A DNA stretch of 45,119 nt from Planctomycetota bacterium. GTDB taxonomy: Bacteria > Planctomycetota > Planctomycetia > Gemmatales > Gemmataceae. A model generated the notes under the pieces. It saw only the letters and a program-made list of their open reading frames with translations. It was not told where the DNA came from and ran no database searches. The stretch lies in assembly GCA_021807595.1 (NCBI GenBank), contig JAKBCS010000028.1:1-45119 (forward strand), written 5' to 3'. Shown here piece by piece: positions 7,780 through 17,500 of the stretch. The translations under genes and the position numbers were made by a program. The number at the start of each line of letters is the position of its first letter. The first letter of the stretch is position 1.

Positions 7780-9507
7780 ATGAGGAGGCTTATGGCGAAT
7801 CGTCCGTTGCATCCGCTGCTGCAATATCTCCGGCGTCTTCGAACCGTCGGAGCCGACGAAGGTGCGCGGAACGATGCGGAGTTGCTGCATGGCTTTGTAA
7901 ACCAGAACGACGAAGATGCGTTCGCGACTCTGGTGCAGCGCTACGGTGCGATGGTGTGGGGATTGTGCGTGCGCCGGCTGGGCGAGACACCGGAGGCCGA
8001 GGATGCGTTTCAGGCGACGTTTCTCGTGTTGGTGCGCAAGGCATCCTCCCTGCACGGCTCGCAGCTGCTCGGTCCTTGGCTGTACGAAGTCGCTTGTCGA
8101 ACGACTTTGAAGCTGAGCGGCCAGCGGGCGCGGCGGGCGGCGCGAGAGACACCGCTACCGGAACAACTCGCCGAAGAGGGGCCGGAAGCGATGGAGAGCG
8201 ATCTCCGGTCGATATTGGACGAGGAAATCCATCGCTTGCCAACGAAATATCGTTTGCCGGTGTTGCTGTGTTATCTGCAAGGGTTGAGCTGCGAAGAAGC
8301 GGCTCGGCGATTGGGCTGCCCCAAGGGCACGATCTTCTCCCGGCTGTCGCGGGCGCGCGATCTTCTCCGCCATCGTTTGCTGCGCCGCGGCGTGGGTGTG
8401 TCTGCCGGAGTGTTGGCAGTTGTATTCGCCGAGTCTGCGGCTTTGAGAGCGACCGTGCCTGCGACTCTGTTTGAACTATCCGTCCGTACAAGTCTTGTGT
8501 TCGCGGCGGGAACGGCGGGACAATCCCTGTCCGCTCCACTCGCTGCCTTGGTCGAAGGAGTGGTGCGAAGCATGTTCTTGAGTAAAGTAAAACTCGCGTT
8601 GATCGTGGTATTGGCTCTCGGCCTCGCGGGTACCGGCGCGGGGTTCCTCGTCCGTCCGGATGCTGCCGAGCAGCCTCAGAACAATTCGGCGACAAAAGCG
8701 AAGGCGGCACCTCCGAGGGTTGTCGATCGGACGAAGACGAAACCGAAGGCACCTCCCAAAAAAACCGGGCCAATCGCTCCCGACGCGGCCGTACAGAACC
8801 AGAGACTGCTCGAATGGCGCGAGATATTGCTTGAGACCATTCGTTTTGAGGGGATCGACGATCGGGAATCCAAACTGATCGAGGTCCTCGACCTGCTTTC
8901 CAAGCGCTACAGGGTCTCGTTTCTCATCAACGAGTTGGCTTTCTCCGAAGCGGGACTGCGTGAGATCGATCAATTTCGAGCAGCCTCGCGTCCCATCCCG
9001 GCCATGACAACGAGTTTGAGGACGCTCCTTCAGTTTATCTTACGACGTATTGCGGAAGAACAGGGAGTGGAGGCGGTGTTTCTCGTGCGCACGGACCATA
9101 TCGAGATCACGACAGCCGAATTTTGCCGGTTAGAATTGGGCTTGCGATCCAAGGAGCCACTCTACGCTTCCATGCTGCCGTTGGTGTGGGACGCTTACGA
9201 GGAAATGCCGTTGGCGCAGATCCTGGCCCGACTCGCCGAGACGAGCGGTTACAACGTGGTCGGCGATCCCAAAGCAAAGGAACGGCTGCAGACGAAGATT
9301 ACGGCGCAACTCAACAATGTCCCCATCGGCACGGCCGTGCGCTTGGTGGCGAACATGGCGGGTCTGACAATGGTGCGGCTCGACAACGTGTTCTACGTCA
9401 CCACGACCGAGAACGCCAAGAATCTGCGCAAGGAGCAGGCAAGAGTCGATGAAGAGAGGTCCGGCATGGCGGGAACACAACCGGCGACTGGGAAACACGC
9501 CAAGTAA
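7780..9507 (+). CDS. ECF sigma factor with transmembrane helix and STN-like C-terminal domains
   Basis: About 575 residues. Residues 45-105 are sigma region 2 (DEDAFATLVQRYG, AEDAFQATFLVLVRKA); residues 148-200 are region 4 (LPTKYRLPVLLCYLQGLS, then EEAARRLGCPKGTIFSRLSR). After a low-complexity stretch, residues 270-290 form one membrane helix (LALIVVLALGLAGTGAGFL), followed by a Lys/Pro-rich linker and two STN/secretin-N-like units, near 345-445 and 475-560, each ending in a beta-rich segment (HIEITT; FYVTTT). This layout, with the sensor fused to the sigma factor instead of a separate anti-sigma factor, is known from planctomycetes. Start: ATG 7780 has TAGGAG upstream; a second ATG at 7792 follows GAGGAGG but only 3 nt away. 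The frame is open to 7552 but the extra part looks non-coding. The tail probably controls release or activity of the sigma domain. Confidence 0.85.
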   Translation: MRRLMANRPLHPLLQYLRRLRTVGADEGARNDAELLHGFVNQNDEDAFATLVQRYGAMVWGLCVRRLGETPEAEDAFQATFLVLVRKASSLHGSQLLGPWLYEVACRTTLKLSGQRARRAARETPLPEQLAEEGPEAMESDLRSILDEEIHRLPTKYRLPVLLCYLQGLSCEEAARRLGCPKGTIFSRLSRARDLLRHRLLRRGVGVSAGVLAVVFAESAALRATVPATLFELSVRTSLVFAAGTAGQSLSAPLAALVEGVVRSMFLSKVKLALIVVLALGLAGTGAGFLVRPDAAEQPQNNSATKAKAAPPRVVDRTKTKPKAPPKKTGPIAPDAAVQNQRLLEWREILLETIRFEGIDDRESKLIEVLDLLSKRYRVSFLINELAFSEAGLREIDQFRAASRPIPAMTTSLRTLLQFILRRIAEEQGVEAVFLVRTDHIEITTAEFCRLELGLRSKEPLYASMLPLVWDAYEEMPLAQILARLAETSGYNVVGDPKAKERLQTKITAQLNNVPIGTAVRLVANMAGLTMVRLDNVFYVTTTENAKNLRKEQARVDEERSGMAGTQPATGKHAK

Positions 9508-9535
9508 TCGACACCCAGCGAGCCGACAGCGTGAA

Positions 9536-9563
9536 CTGCCGGGTGGGCGCTTTCACCCGGTAG
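9536..9563 (+). terminator. Hairpin after the sigma-factor gene
   Basis: Arms CTGCCGGGTG (9536-9545) and CACCCGGTAG (9554-9563) pair at 9 of 10 positions around an 8-nt loop, 28 nt after the sigma-factor stop. There is no T tract, so it is a terminator or RNA-stabilising stem candidate only. Confidence 0.4.
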
Positions 9564-9766
9564 CGGACCCTGCCGGTTCGTCGGAGTAGACTCACTCACC
9601 ATTACGGAGAACGGACCACGATCGAACGCGCCGAGTTAAATCCTAGTTTCGCTCGAAGCTGCCGATCCTTCGTAATCCTTCTCGACAAATCTCTAGAAAC
9701 AACTCCCTCCGCGCTTTAAGATAATTTCATACCCACCCGGACACCGCTCGCCGTCAGGATCGCAAC

Positions 9767-12751
9767 ATGATCGAAATCCGCCGCATCCTTCCTCTCGCCC
9801 TCCTCGGTCTTGCGCTCTCCACTCCGTCGCTGCCGGCTCAGGGGTTCACACCCGAAGAGGCCCTCAAACGCATGAAAGTGGCCGACGGCTTCGAGGTGAA
9901 ACTCGTCGCCTGCGAACCGTTGATCCGCCAGCCGGTGACGATGACTTTCGACGAGCGCGGCCGTTTGTGGGTTATTCAATATCTGCAATATCCCAATCCC
10001 GAGGGGTTGAAGCCGGTCAAAGTCGATCAGTACCTGCGCACCGTTTACGACCGTATGCCGGAGCCGCCGCCCAAGGGGCCGCGCGGCGCGGATCGCATCA
10101 CCATCCTCGAAGATCCCGACGCCAACGGCCGCTATCGCAAGGCCAAGGATTTTGTAACGGGGCTGAATCTCGCCACCGGCCTCTGTCTGGGCAACGGCGG
10201 CGTCTATGTTTTACAGACTCCGTATCTCCTTTTTTATCCCGACCGCGACGGCGACGATAAGCCCGATGGTCCGCCGGAAGTGCTGCTGAGCGGCTTCGGC
10301 ATGGAAGACGCCCACGCCGTCGGCAACTCGCTGCAATGGGGGCCGGACGGCTGGCTGTACGGGGCGCAGGGCAGCACGGTGACGGCCAAGATTCGCGGCA
10401 TCGAGTTTCAGCAAGGCATCTGGCGCTATCATCCCAAAACCAAGCAGTTCGAGCTATTCTCCGAGGGCGGCGGCAACACCTGGGGACTGGATTTCGACGC
10501 CCACGGCCAAGTCATCGCCGGCACCAACTGGGGCGGCTTCGCCATGCTGCATCAGGTGCAGGGCGGCTACTACGTCAAGGGGTTCAGCAAGCACGGGCCG
10601 CTGCACAACCCGCACACCTACGGCTACTTCGACCATGTACCCTATCAGCGTTTCAAGGGCGGGCACGTCACCTGCGGCGGCATCGTCTATCAAGGCGGCG
10701 CGTATCCCGAATCATTCAACAACGTCTACATCGCGGGGAACCTTCTTTCCAACGAGTTGCATTGGCACATTCTCGAACGCAAGGGATCGAGCTTTGTCAG
10801 CCGATTCGGCGGCGATTTCCTCGTCGCCAACGACAGCTGGTTCCGCCCTATCGACTGCCTGACCGGGCCGGACGGCGCGGTCTACGTTGCCGACTGGTAC
10901 GACAAACGCGCCAACCATGTCGATCCCGTCGATAATTGGGACCGCAGCAACGGCCGCATTTACAAAATCGTAGCCAAAAATGCCAAACCAAACGTTCGCT
11001 TGAACCTCAACCAAATGTCGAGCAAGGAGTTGGTTGCCCTGCTCGATCATCCCAACGATTGGCAGCGGCGCGAGGCGCGGCGCATTCTCGGCGAACGGCG
11101 CGACGCCTCCGTGGTGCCGACGTTGCGGAGAAGTATACTTGATAAAAAAGATCGTCTATCACTTGAATCACTGTGGGCGCTGTACGTCAGCGGTGGATTC
11201 GACGAGGCGTTCGCCGGCAAACTTCTGGAACATGCCAACGAAGACGTCCGCGCCTGGACCGTGCGGCTTCTCGGCGACGACAAGCATATATCCGCCAAGA
11301 TGCGCGGCGATCTCATCGCTTTGGCCCGGCGCGAGACAAGCCCCGTGGTGCGCAGTCAGCTCGCTTGCTCGGCCAAACGGCTGCCGGCGGCGGATGGGTT
11401 GCCCATTGTCCACGAATTGCTGCGACACAATGAGGATGTCGCCGATCCCCATATTCCGCTGCTTTTGTGGTGGGCTATCGAAGACAAGGCCGTCGCCCAC
11501 CGCGATGCGGTACTCGGCCTGCTCGACACGTCGGACGCTTGGCGGCTGCCGTTGGTGAAACAGTTCTTGCTGGAACGACTGGCCCGGCGCTATCTGAGCG
11601 AGGGCGGCAAGACCGATCTGGAAACGTGCGCCCAGCTATTGAAGAGCGCCCCCAGAGAGACGGAGCGCGACTTGCTGCTGCGCGGCATGGATAAGGCACT
11701 GGAGGGTCGCGTGCTGGCCGACGCGCCGCCGGTGTTGCTCGAAGAGATGAGGCGCTTGTGGGGGCAAAAGCCGGATGTGCCGGTCCTGCTGCGCCTGGCG
11801 GTGCGGCTGAGCGAAGCGAAAGCCTATGCCCATCTGCTCGAACGCCTGGCCGACGCCAAAGTCTCCGAGAACGAGCGGACATCGCTCGTCGAGCTGCTGG
11901 GTCAGGTCGGCAAAGCCGACTGCGTGCCGCTGCTGCTCGATCTGTTGGCCTCGGCCAAATCGGACGGGCTGCGCGGCGGCGTCCTGGCGGCGCTGCAATC
12001 GTTCCCCGATCCGCGCGTCACCGAGCGCGTGTTGGCTTTGTATCCGAAAATGTCGTCGCCGCTGCGTTCGCGAGCGCAGAGCTTGCTTGCCAGCCGCGAG
12101 GCGTCCGGCCTCGCCCTGCTGCAAGCGGTGGACGCCGGACGGATCGCCCCGCGCGACGTGCCCCTCGATCGCCTTCAACGTCTTTCCGGGTACAAGAACG
12201 AACGCATTGCCAAGTTGATCGCCAAGCATTGGGGAACCATCGCCCCGGCCACGGCGGGAGAGAAAATCTCGCGCATCCGCAGCGTCAACCTGATCCTGTC
12301 GCGCGGCGGCAAAGGCGATGCGGCCAACGGCCGGCTCTTGTTCCAAAAGAACTGTGCCGTCTGCCACACGCTGTTCGGCGAAGGCAACAAGATTGGTCCC
12401 GACCTGACCACCGCCGACCGCAAAAACCGCGAGTATCTCATCACCCAGATCGTCGATCCCAGCCTCATCATCCGCGCCGAGTTTCAGGCCTTCAACATCG
12501 AAACCAAAGATGGCCGTTCGCTGTTCGGCGTCGTGGTGGAAAACACGCCGGGATCGGTCGCGCTGGTGGACAGCAAGAACGAGCGCACCGTGGTCGCGCG
12601 GGCCAAGATCGAACAAATGACTCCGTCGCCGGTGTCGCTGATGCCGGAGAAGATCCTCGATCCGTTCAGCGATCGAGAGTTATGCGATCTGTTTCGTTAT
12701 CTACAAGGCGAGGGACCGAATCCACCTAAAGTTAATAAACGAACGCCTTGA
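9767..12751 (+). CDS. PVC-type c-haem-binding membrane-bound dehydrogenase domain protein
   Basis: A 994-residue exported protein. Residues 1-24 form a signal peptide (RRILPLALLGLALS ending at PAQG). Residues 25-420 are a beta-propeller of the PVC membrane-bound dehydrogenase type: MTFDERGRLWVIQ, WGPDGWLYGAQGS, TGPDGAVYVADWYDKR. A helical HEAT-like region follows (about 420-830). The C-terminal domain carries one c-type haem site, C863-A-V-C866-H867, followed by GEGNKIGPDLT and a later Met-rich stretch that may give the sixth ligand. The architecture fits the PVC haem-binding family, thought to oxidise sugars or similar substrates outside the cytoplasm. AGGA lies 8 nt before the ATG, and a weak -10-like GATAAT lies at 9720-9725. 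Substrate unknown. It is followed within 25 bp by a glycosyltransferase remnant. Confidence 0.9.
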   Translation: MIEIRRILPLALLGLALSTPSLPAQGFTPEEALKRMKVADGFEVKLVACEPLIRQPVTMTFDERGRLWVIQYLQYPNPEGLKPVKVDQYLRTVYDRMPEPPPKGPRGADRITILEDPDANGRYRKAKDFVTGLNLATGLCLGNGGVYVLQTPYLLFYPDRDGDDKPDGPPEVLLSGFGMEDAHAVGNSLQWGPDGWLYGAQGSTVTAKIRGIEFQQGIWRYHPKTKQFELFSEGGGNTWGLDFDAHGQVIAGTNWGGFAMLHQVQGGYYVKGFSKHGPLHNPHTYGYFDHVPYQRFKGGHVTCGGIVYQGGAYPESFNNVYIAGNLLSNELHWHILERKGSSFVSRFGGDFLVANDSWFRPIDCLTGPDGAVYVADWYDKRANHVDPVDNWDRSNGRIYKIVAKNAKPNVRLNLNQMSSKELVALLDHPNDWQRREARRILGERRDASVVPTLRRSILDKKDRLSLESLWALYVSGGFDEAFAGKLLEHANEDVRAWTVRLLGDDKHISAKMRGDLIALARRETSPVVRSQLACSAKRLPAADGLPIVHELLRHNEDVADPHIPLLLWWAIEDKAVAHRDAVLGLLDTSDAWRLPLVKQFLLERLARRYLSEGGKTDLETCAQLLKSAPRETERDLLLRGMDKALEGRVLADAPPVLLEEMRRLWGQKPDVPVLLRLAVRLSEAKAYAHLLERLADAKVSENERTSLVELLGQVGKADCVPLLLDLLASAKSDGLRGGVLAALQSFPDPRVTERVLALYPKMSSPLRSRAQSLLASREASGLALLQAVDAGRIAPRDVPLDRLQRLSGYKNERIAKLIAKHWGTIAPATAGEKISRIRSVNLILSRGGKGDAANGRLLFQKNCAVCHTLFGEGNKIGPDLTTADRKNREYLITQIVDPSLIIRAEFQAFNIETKDGRSLFGVVVENTPGSVALVDSKNERTVVARAKIEQMTPSPVSLMPEKILDPFSDRELCDLFRYLQGEGPNPPKVNKRTP

Positions 12752-12775
12752 GGGCTTGAAGGGAGGAGGGATCCA

Positions 12776-13261
12776 ATGGCGAATGACACCTTGCGGCGAT
12801 GGTTCAATCGTCATATCCTTCTCTGGCTGATCCTGACCGCTTCGGTGTATTGGTGGCGCGGCCCAGCCCTTCGCTTGGCGCTCGAACCGAATTGCTATCC
12901 GCCCGGCAGCGGACTTTTTCAACCGGATTTCTTCCAGGAGTGGGCGTCGGCGCGGAATCTTTCTAATCGTCTGCCGATCTATGCGCCGCACGAAATCACG
13001 CTGAAACGCCATGTCGGGATTCGACCCGATACGGCGGATCGTTACTTCATCGCCGTCAACGCGCATCCACCGACCTCGGTTCTGTTGGCGCTCCCCTTCA
13101 CTGGATCGGATTACACCGATGCCTTGCCCTTTGGAATGCTCTCTCGTTGCTGGCCTTGGCCGCTAGCGCCTGGCTTATCGTGTCGCAATTGGACTTGCCT
13201 TTTTCTTTTTGGGATTTGCTGCCCGTTGCCAAGCTCCTTCTACCAGGGGCGAGGGGAATAG
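12776..13261 (+). pseudogene. DUF2029 / glycosyltransferase family 87 remnant, frameshifted and truncated
   Basis: The first frame gives 161 residues: a membrane helix near residues 14-27, then QPDFFQEWASARN, LPIYAPHE and VNAHPPTSVLLALPF, which are marks of the N-terminal part of polyprenol-phosphate-sugar-dependent GT87 membrane glycosyltransferases. Near 13125 the similarity leaves this frame: the reading changes from DYTDA to non-sense, while the frame one base over reads ALWNALSLLALAASAWLIV and LPFSFWDLLPVAKLLL up to about 13242. A single missing base in GCCTT-GCCCTTTGG explains this. After 13242 nothing resembles the roughly 250 further residues a GT87 enzyme needs, so the gene is also cut short. 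The following 240 bp to 13504 hold no gene, only scattered GCGTTGC words. Confidence 0.75.
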
Positions 13262-13504
13262 CACTATACTTTAACGACTCGCGCCAAAATAAGTTGCCGA
13301 TTATCGATTGCCATTTCCCTGCCTACCATTACCGGAATTGTCGAGCTGCGTGCAACGCTCAAGTGGCTACAAAGCAACGACCTGCACATATGCTCCACAA
13401 GCGTTGCAACGGCGTCGTCAGCGTTGCAGAGAGTGTGACACCGAGGCAACGCAACACTGCGGACGCACGCCCGACAATGTAAACGGGAGCGGTCAAACGC
13501 CGGT

Positions 13505-14266
13505 TCAAGAGGACGCGATCGATCCCTTCCATTTGGCGGCGGCGGCTCGTTCGACGAACCAGAGGAGTTGTCCTTCGGGCCGAATCGATTGGGAGGGCAA
13601 TCGGCACGGATCGGCGGGACCGTTCAGCACTTCGGCCAACACTTCGGCTTTGTCGCCGCCGGCTACCAGAAACAGCACTTCCCGCGCGCGGTTGAGCATC
13701 GGCTTCGTCATCGTCAATCGATCGGCGTTGAGCTTCGGCACGCGGTTGACCACGACCCAGCGCACCGTCTCCTCAAGCGCTTTCGTGCCGGGAAACAGAG
13801 AGGCCGTGTGCCCATCCGGCCCCATGCCCAGAAGTATCAGATCGAGGGAAGGCGGCTCGCCCTCAACGGAGACACCGAAGACGCGCGCCAGGGCGGTTTC
13901 ATAGTCGCGCGCCGCCGCCTCGCGGTCGGCGCGCTCGGCCTCCATGCGATGAATTTGCTCGCTTGGGATCGGCAAAGATTTCAGCATCGCCTCGCGGGCC
14001 ATGCCGTAGTTGGAATCGATGTGGTCCGGGGGCACGCAGCGTTCATCGCCCCAGAAGATATGCACCCGGCTCCAATCGACCTCGGAACGAGATGGCTCGG
14101 CATTCAGACGCTGATAGAGCGGCTTCGGCGTCGATCCACCCGACAGTGCCACAGTAAACCGACCGCGCGCGGCGATGGCGTCACGCGCGCAGCGAACAAA
14201 CGAGTTCGCGGCAGCGGCGAGGAGTGCTTCGAGTCCGTCGAATATGTGGATGGCGCGAGCAGACAT
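13505..14266 (-). CDS. pgl: 6-phosphogluconolactonase
   Basis: A 253-residue protein of the SugarP isomerase-like/6PGL family, hydrolysing 6-phosphogluconolactone in the oxidative pentose phosphate pathway. Motifs in order: VALSGGSTPKPLY (40-51), HIFWGDERCVPP (69-80), DSNYGMA (84-90), and the family signature GMGPDGHTASLFPG (147-160), whose His is taken as the general base. The frame is open to 14515, but the ATG at 14266 gives the normal N-terminus (MSARAIHIFDG) and has CGGAG upstream. Length is usual for bacterial Pgl. It is transcribed away from the VWA gene (239-bp divergent gap). No zwf or gnd gene is in the window. Confidence 0.92.
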   Translation of the reverse strand: MSARAIHIFDGLEALLAAAANSFVRCARDAIAARGRFTVALSGGSTPKPLYQRLNAEPSRSEVDWSRVHIFWGDERCVPPDHIDSNYGMAREAMLKSLPIPSEQIHRMEAERADREAAARDYETALARVFGVSVEGEPPSLDLILLGMGPDGHTASLFPGTKALEETVRWVVVNRVPKLNADRLTMTKPMLNRAREVLFLVAGGDKAEVLAEVLNGPADPCRLPSQSIRPEGQLLWFVERAAAAKWKGSIASS

Positions 14267-14505
14267 GGCGTGTATCTCCGAGCGAATGAGGGCGATATCC
14301 CCAGCCTTCGAGCGAAAACGGCGAAGGCTTCGTCGCTCATTGTACCAATTCGCGTCGATGACCGCCGTTCGCCGCTCCGCCCGGCGATCGCGCTTCGGAA
14401 GTGCGTTGGCGAAACGAGAGGAATTGTCCTTGCGAGCGCGGCGCGCGGCAAGCACAATAGGGCGAGAGCGAATGAGGCAGCGAATGGGCCGAGGAACGAT
14501 AGTGG

Positions 14506-17500
14506 ATGAGCGCACTCTTTGATTTTCTGACCGCGCACTGGTGTCCGGCCCTGCTGATCGGCGTTGCCGCGTCGATGTGGATTGGACTGATCCTTGCGCG
14601 CGGTCGATTCCTTGGCTGGCACAAGCCGTTACTCGCGTCGAGCCTCGCGGGGACGATTGTGGGGCTAGGCGGTCTGGCTCTGTCGCCGCAATGGGGCGGA
14701 TGGATCTTCGTATCCTCCGTCGTCGCGTTGGTCGGGCTATTGCTGTTGCTCGCCGTCAGCGGCTTGTGGTGGCGATGGCTTGCCTACGGATTCGGGTTTC
14801 TCGCGCTATTGGGCCTCGGCGGACTGTGGCTGAACGCGCTCGGCGCGGGGGTTCTCGACCTTTACGGCGCGTTGCGCGGGTTGACGGTTCTGCGTCCGGC
14901 CTGGTTGTTGCTATGGCTTCTCTTGCCGTTGTTCTTTGTTTTCAGTGCTCCGCGGCTGAATCGCTCCGAGCCGAGGCCGTGGATTGCGGTCGGCCTGCGG
15001 AGTGTCGGAGTCGTTTGTTTATCGTTGGCGCTGGCCGAACCGCAGGCGCGTCAGTCGACCGACCGCGTTACCGTTTTATTCGTCGTCGATCGATCCAAGA
15101 GTATACCCGAAGAAATGGTAAAGGACACCTCCGGCAAGTTAATCGACCGGCGCGAGAAGCGCATCCGCGATTTCCTCAATGCGGCGGTGGCTGAGCGGGG
15201 AGTAGGACACGAGCGCGACCGCGCCGGACTCATCGTCTTTGGCCGACGACCGCGTCTGGAGTTGCCACCCAGCGATGCGCCGCGCTTTAATCTTACGAGT
15301 GAATTGCCGACGCCCACGGACGGCGACCGCACCGACATCGCCGCCGCGCTGAAACTCGCGATCGCGTCGTTCACCGACGACAGCGGCAAACGCATCGTGC
15401 TGATCGGCGACGGCAACGAGAACCTCGGCAATGCCGAAGAGCAAGCGCGTCTGGCAAAGACGTTGGGCATCGAGATCGACGTGCTGCCGTTGGCAGCGGG
15501 GCAGACGAATGAAGACGAAGTTCTCATCGAACGCGTCGAGGCTCCGCCGATCGTCGAACGGGGGGGGCGAGTGCCGGTACGGGTGTTGATTCGCAGCCAC
15601 AATCCGAAGCCCGTCGCGGGTCGTGTGATCCTCAAGCAAATCGTGGAGGGACGGAACACGACTTCGGAAGATACGCGCGTCGTCCTTCAGACTGGATTAA
15701 ACGTCGTGTCATTCGCCCGTAAGCTGGCCGACGAGCAGCGTTCGTACAGCTACGAGGCCGAGTTTTTACCGGATCTCGCGTTGCCCGGCGATCGCGTGAA
15801 GAACAATCGCGCGGCCACGCATGTGGTGGCGCGCGGATCGAGACGGATTCTCATTCTGGAAGGCAAAGAGGGCGATCATCGGTTTCTCGTCGAACGTCTT
15901 GCCGAGGCGGCGCGCGGCAAATTCACGATTGTCTCGCGGCCGATCTCGTTCCTCGACCGTTACAAAGACCGCGATCAATTGGCCGTGTTTCTCAGCAATT
16001 TCGACAGCGTCGTTCTCGCCAACGTCGCCGCCGACCAACTCGGCGAAGAGCAGCAAGAAGTCGTCCGCGCCAACACCCACGATCAGGGCTGCGGACTGGT
16101 AATGATCGGCGGGCCGGAGGGCTACGGGGCCGGAGGATGGCAGAAGACGCCGATTGAGAAGGCTCTGCCGGTCGATTCGGAGATCAAGTCGCTCCAAGTT
16201 CTCGGCAAGGGCGGCTTGGTACTCATCATGCACGCCTCGGAGATGGCCGACGGCAACATGTGGCAAAAAAAGATCGCCAAACTGGCCGTCGAACGGCTCG
16301 GCCCCGGCGACGAAGTGGGCGTCCTCTACTACGACTTCGCCGACAAATGGCACATCAAACTGCAACCCATCGGCGGCAACAAGGCGAGCATCTTGGCCCA
16401 GATCGACAAAATGACGCCGGGAGACATGCCGGACTTCGATCCTTCCTTGCGGATGGCTCACGGGGCGCTCATTGATCCGAAGAAGGATTTGGCCACCAAG
16501 CACGTCATCGTGATCAGCGACGGCGATCCACAATATACCGCACCGATCCTGGCGGCGATGAAGCGCGACAAGGTGACGGTAACGACGGTCGGCGTCGCCT
16601 GCCACGGTCAGAACGAAGATCAGAAGATGGCCGTCATCGCCAAATCGACGGGAGGCCGCGCGTACTCAGTGAAAGATCCGCGACAACTGCCGGCCATTTA
16701 CATCAAGGAATCGCGGCTGGTGAGTCAATCGTTTCTCCACGAAAAGCCGTTTGCTCCGGTCGTCCGTTTTCGCAGTGGACCGACCGATGGTCTGCCGCAG
16801 CGCGTGCCGGACTTGGGCGGTTTCGTGCGTACCACGCCGAAGGACTCGCCTCTGGTCGAGATAGCCATGCAGACGCCTCGCTTCGCCGACCAGGAGTTCC
16901 CGCTGTTGGCCTACTGGCATTATGGATTGGGCAAAGTTGCGGCATTCACCAGCGATGCCGGCGATCCGAAATTCTGGGCGCGGGCCTGGACGCAGGGAGG
17001 CGGCGGGCAGGGCGGCATGTACGGCAAATTCTGGGAGCAGATCCTCGATTGGTCGCTGCGTCCCACGGAGAGTCGGCGATTGAGCGTGGCGACCGAATTA
17101 AGAGATGGCAAAATACATATTCTCGTCGATGCTCGCACCGACGACGGCAAGCCGGACATTCATCTGAGATTGCGTGGGGCCGTCACTCCTCCCAAAAGCA
17201 AGGAAGACGGTCACGACCCTCGGCGAGTGCTGCGCTTCGTGCAAACCAACAGCGGCCGATACGAAGCGGACATCAAGGCCGAGGAAGAGGGATCGTATTT
17301 CCTCAACGTCCAGGCGGTGCGGGTCAACAAGGAAAAGGGCCGCGAGGTCGAGGAGGCCGTGGACGGCGTGCGGGCGGGCGCAACGGTCCCGTATTCGCCG
17401 GAGTACGCGGAAATGACGAGCAACACTCCGCTACTCGAGCGCTTGCGCGATCGAACCGGAGGACGCCGCTATGAAGAAGACGAGGCTCTCTTGGCGGCGG

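Noticed and set aside
13370-13460. Repeated GCGTTGC / GCAACG words after the GT87 remnant, as a possible repeat array
   Set aside because: Spacing is irregular and the words are only 6-8 bp; no unit structure.
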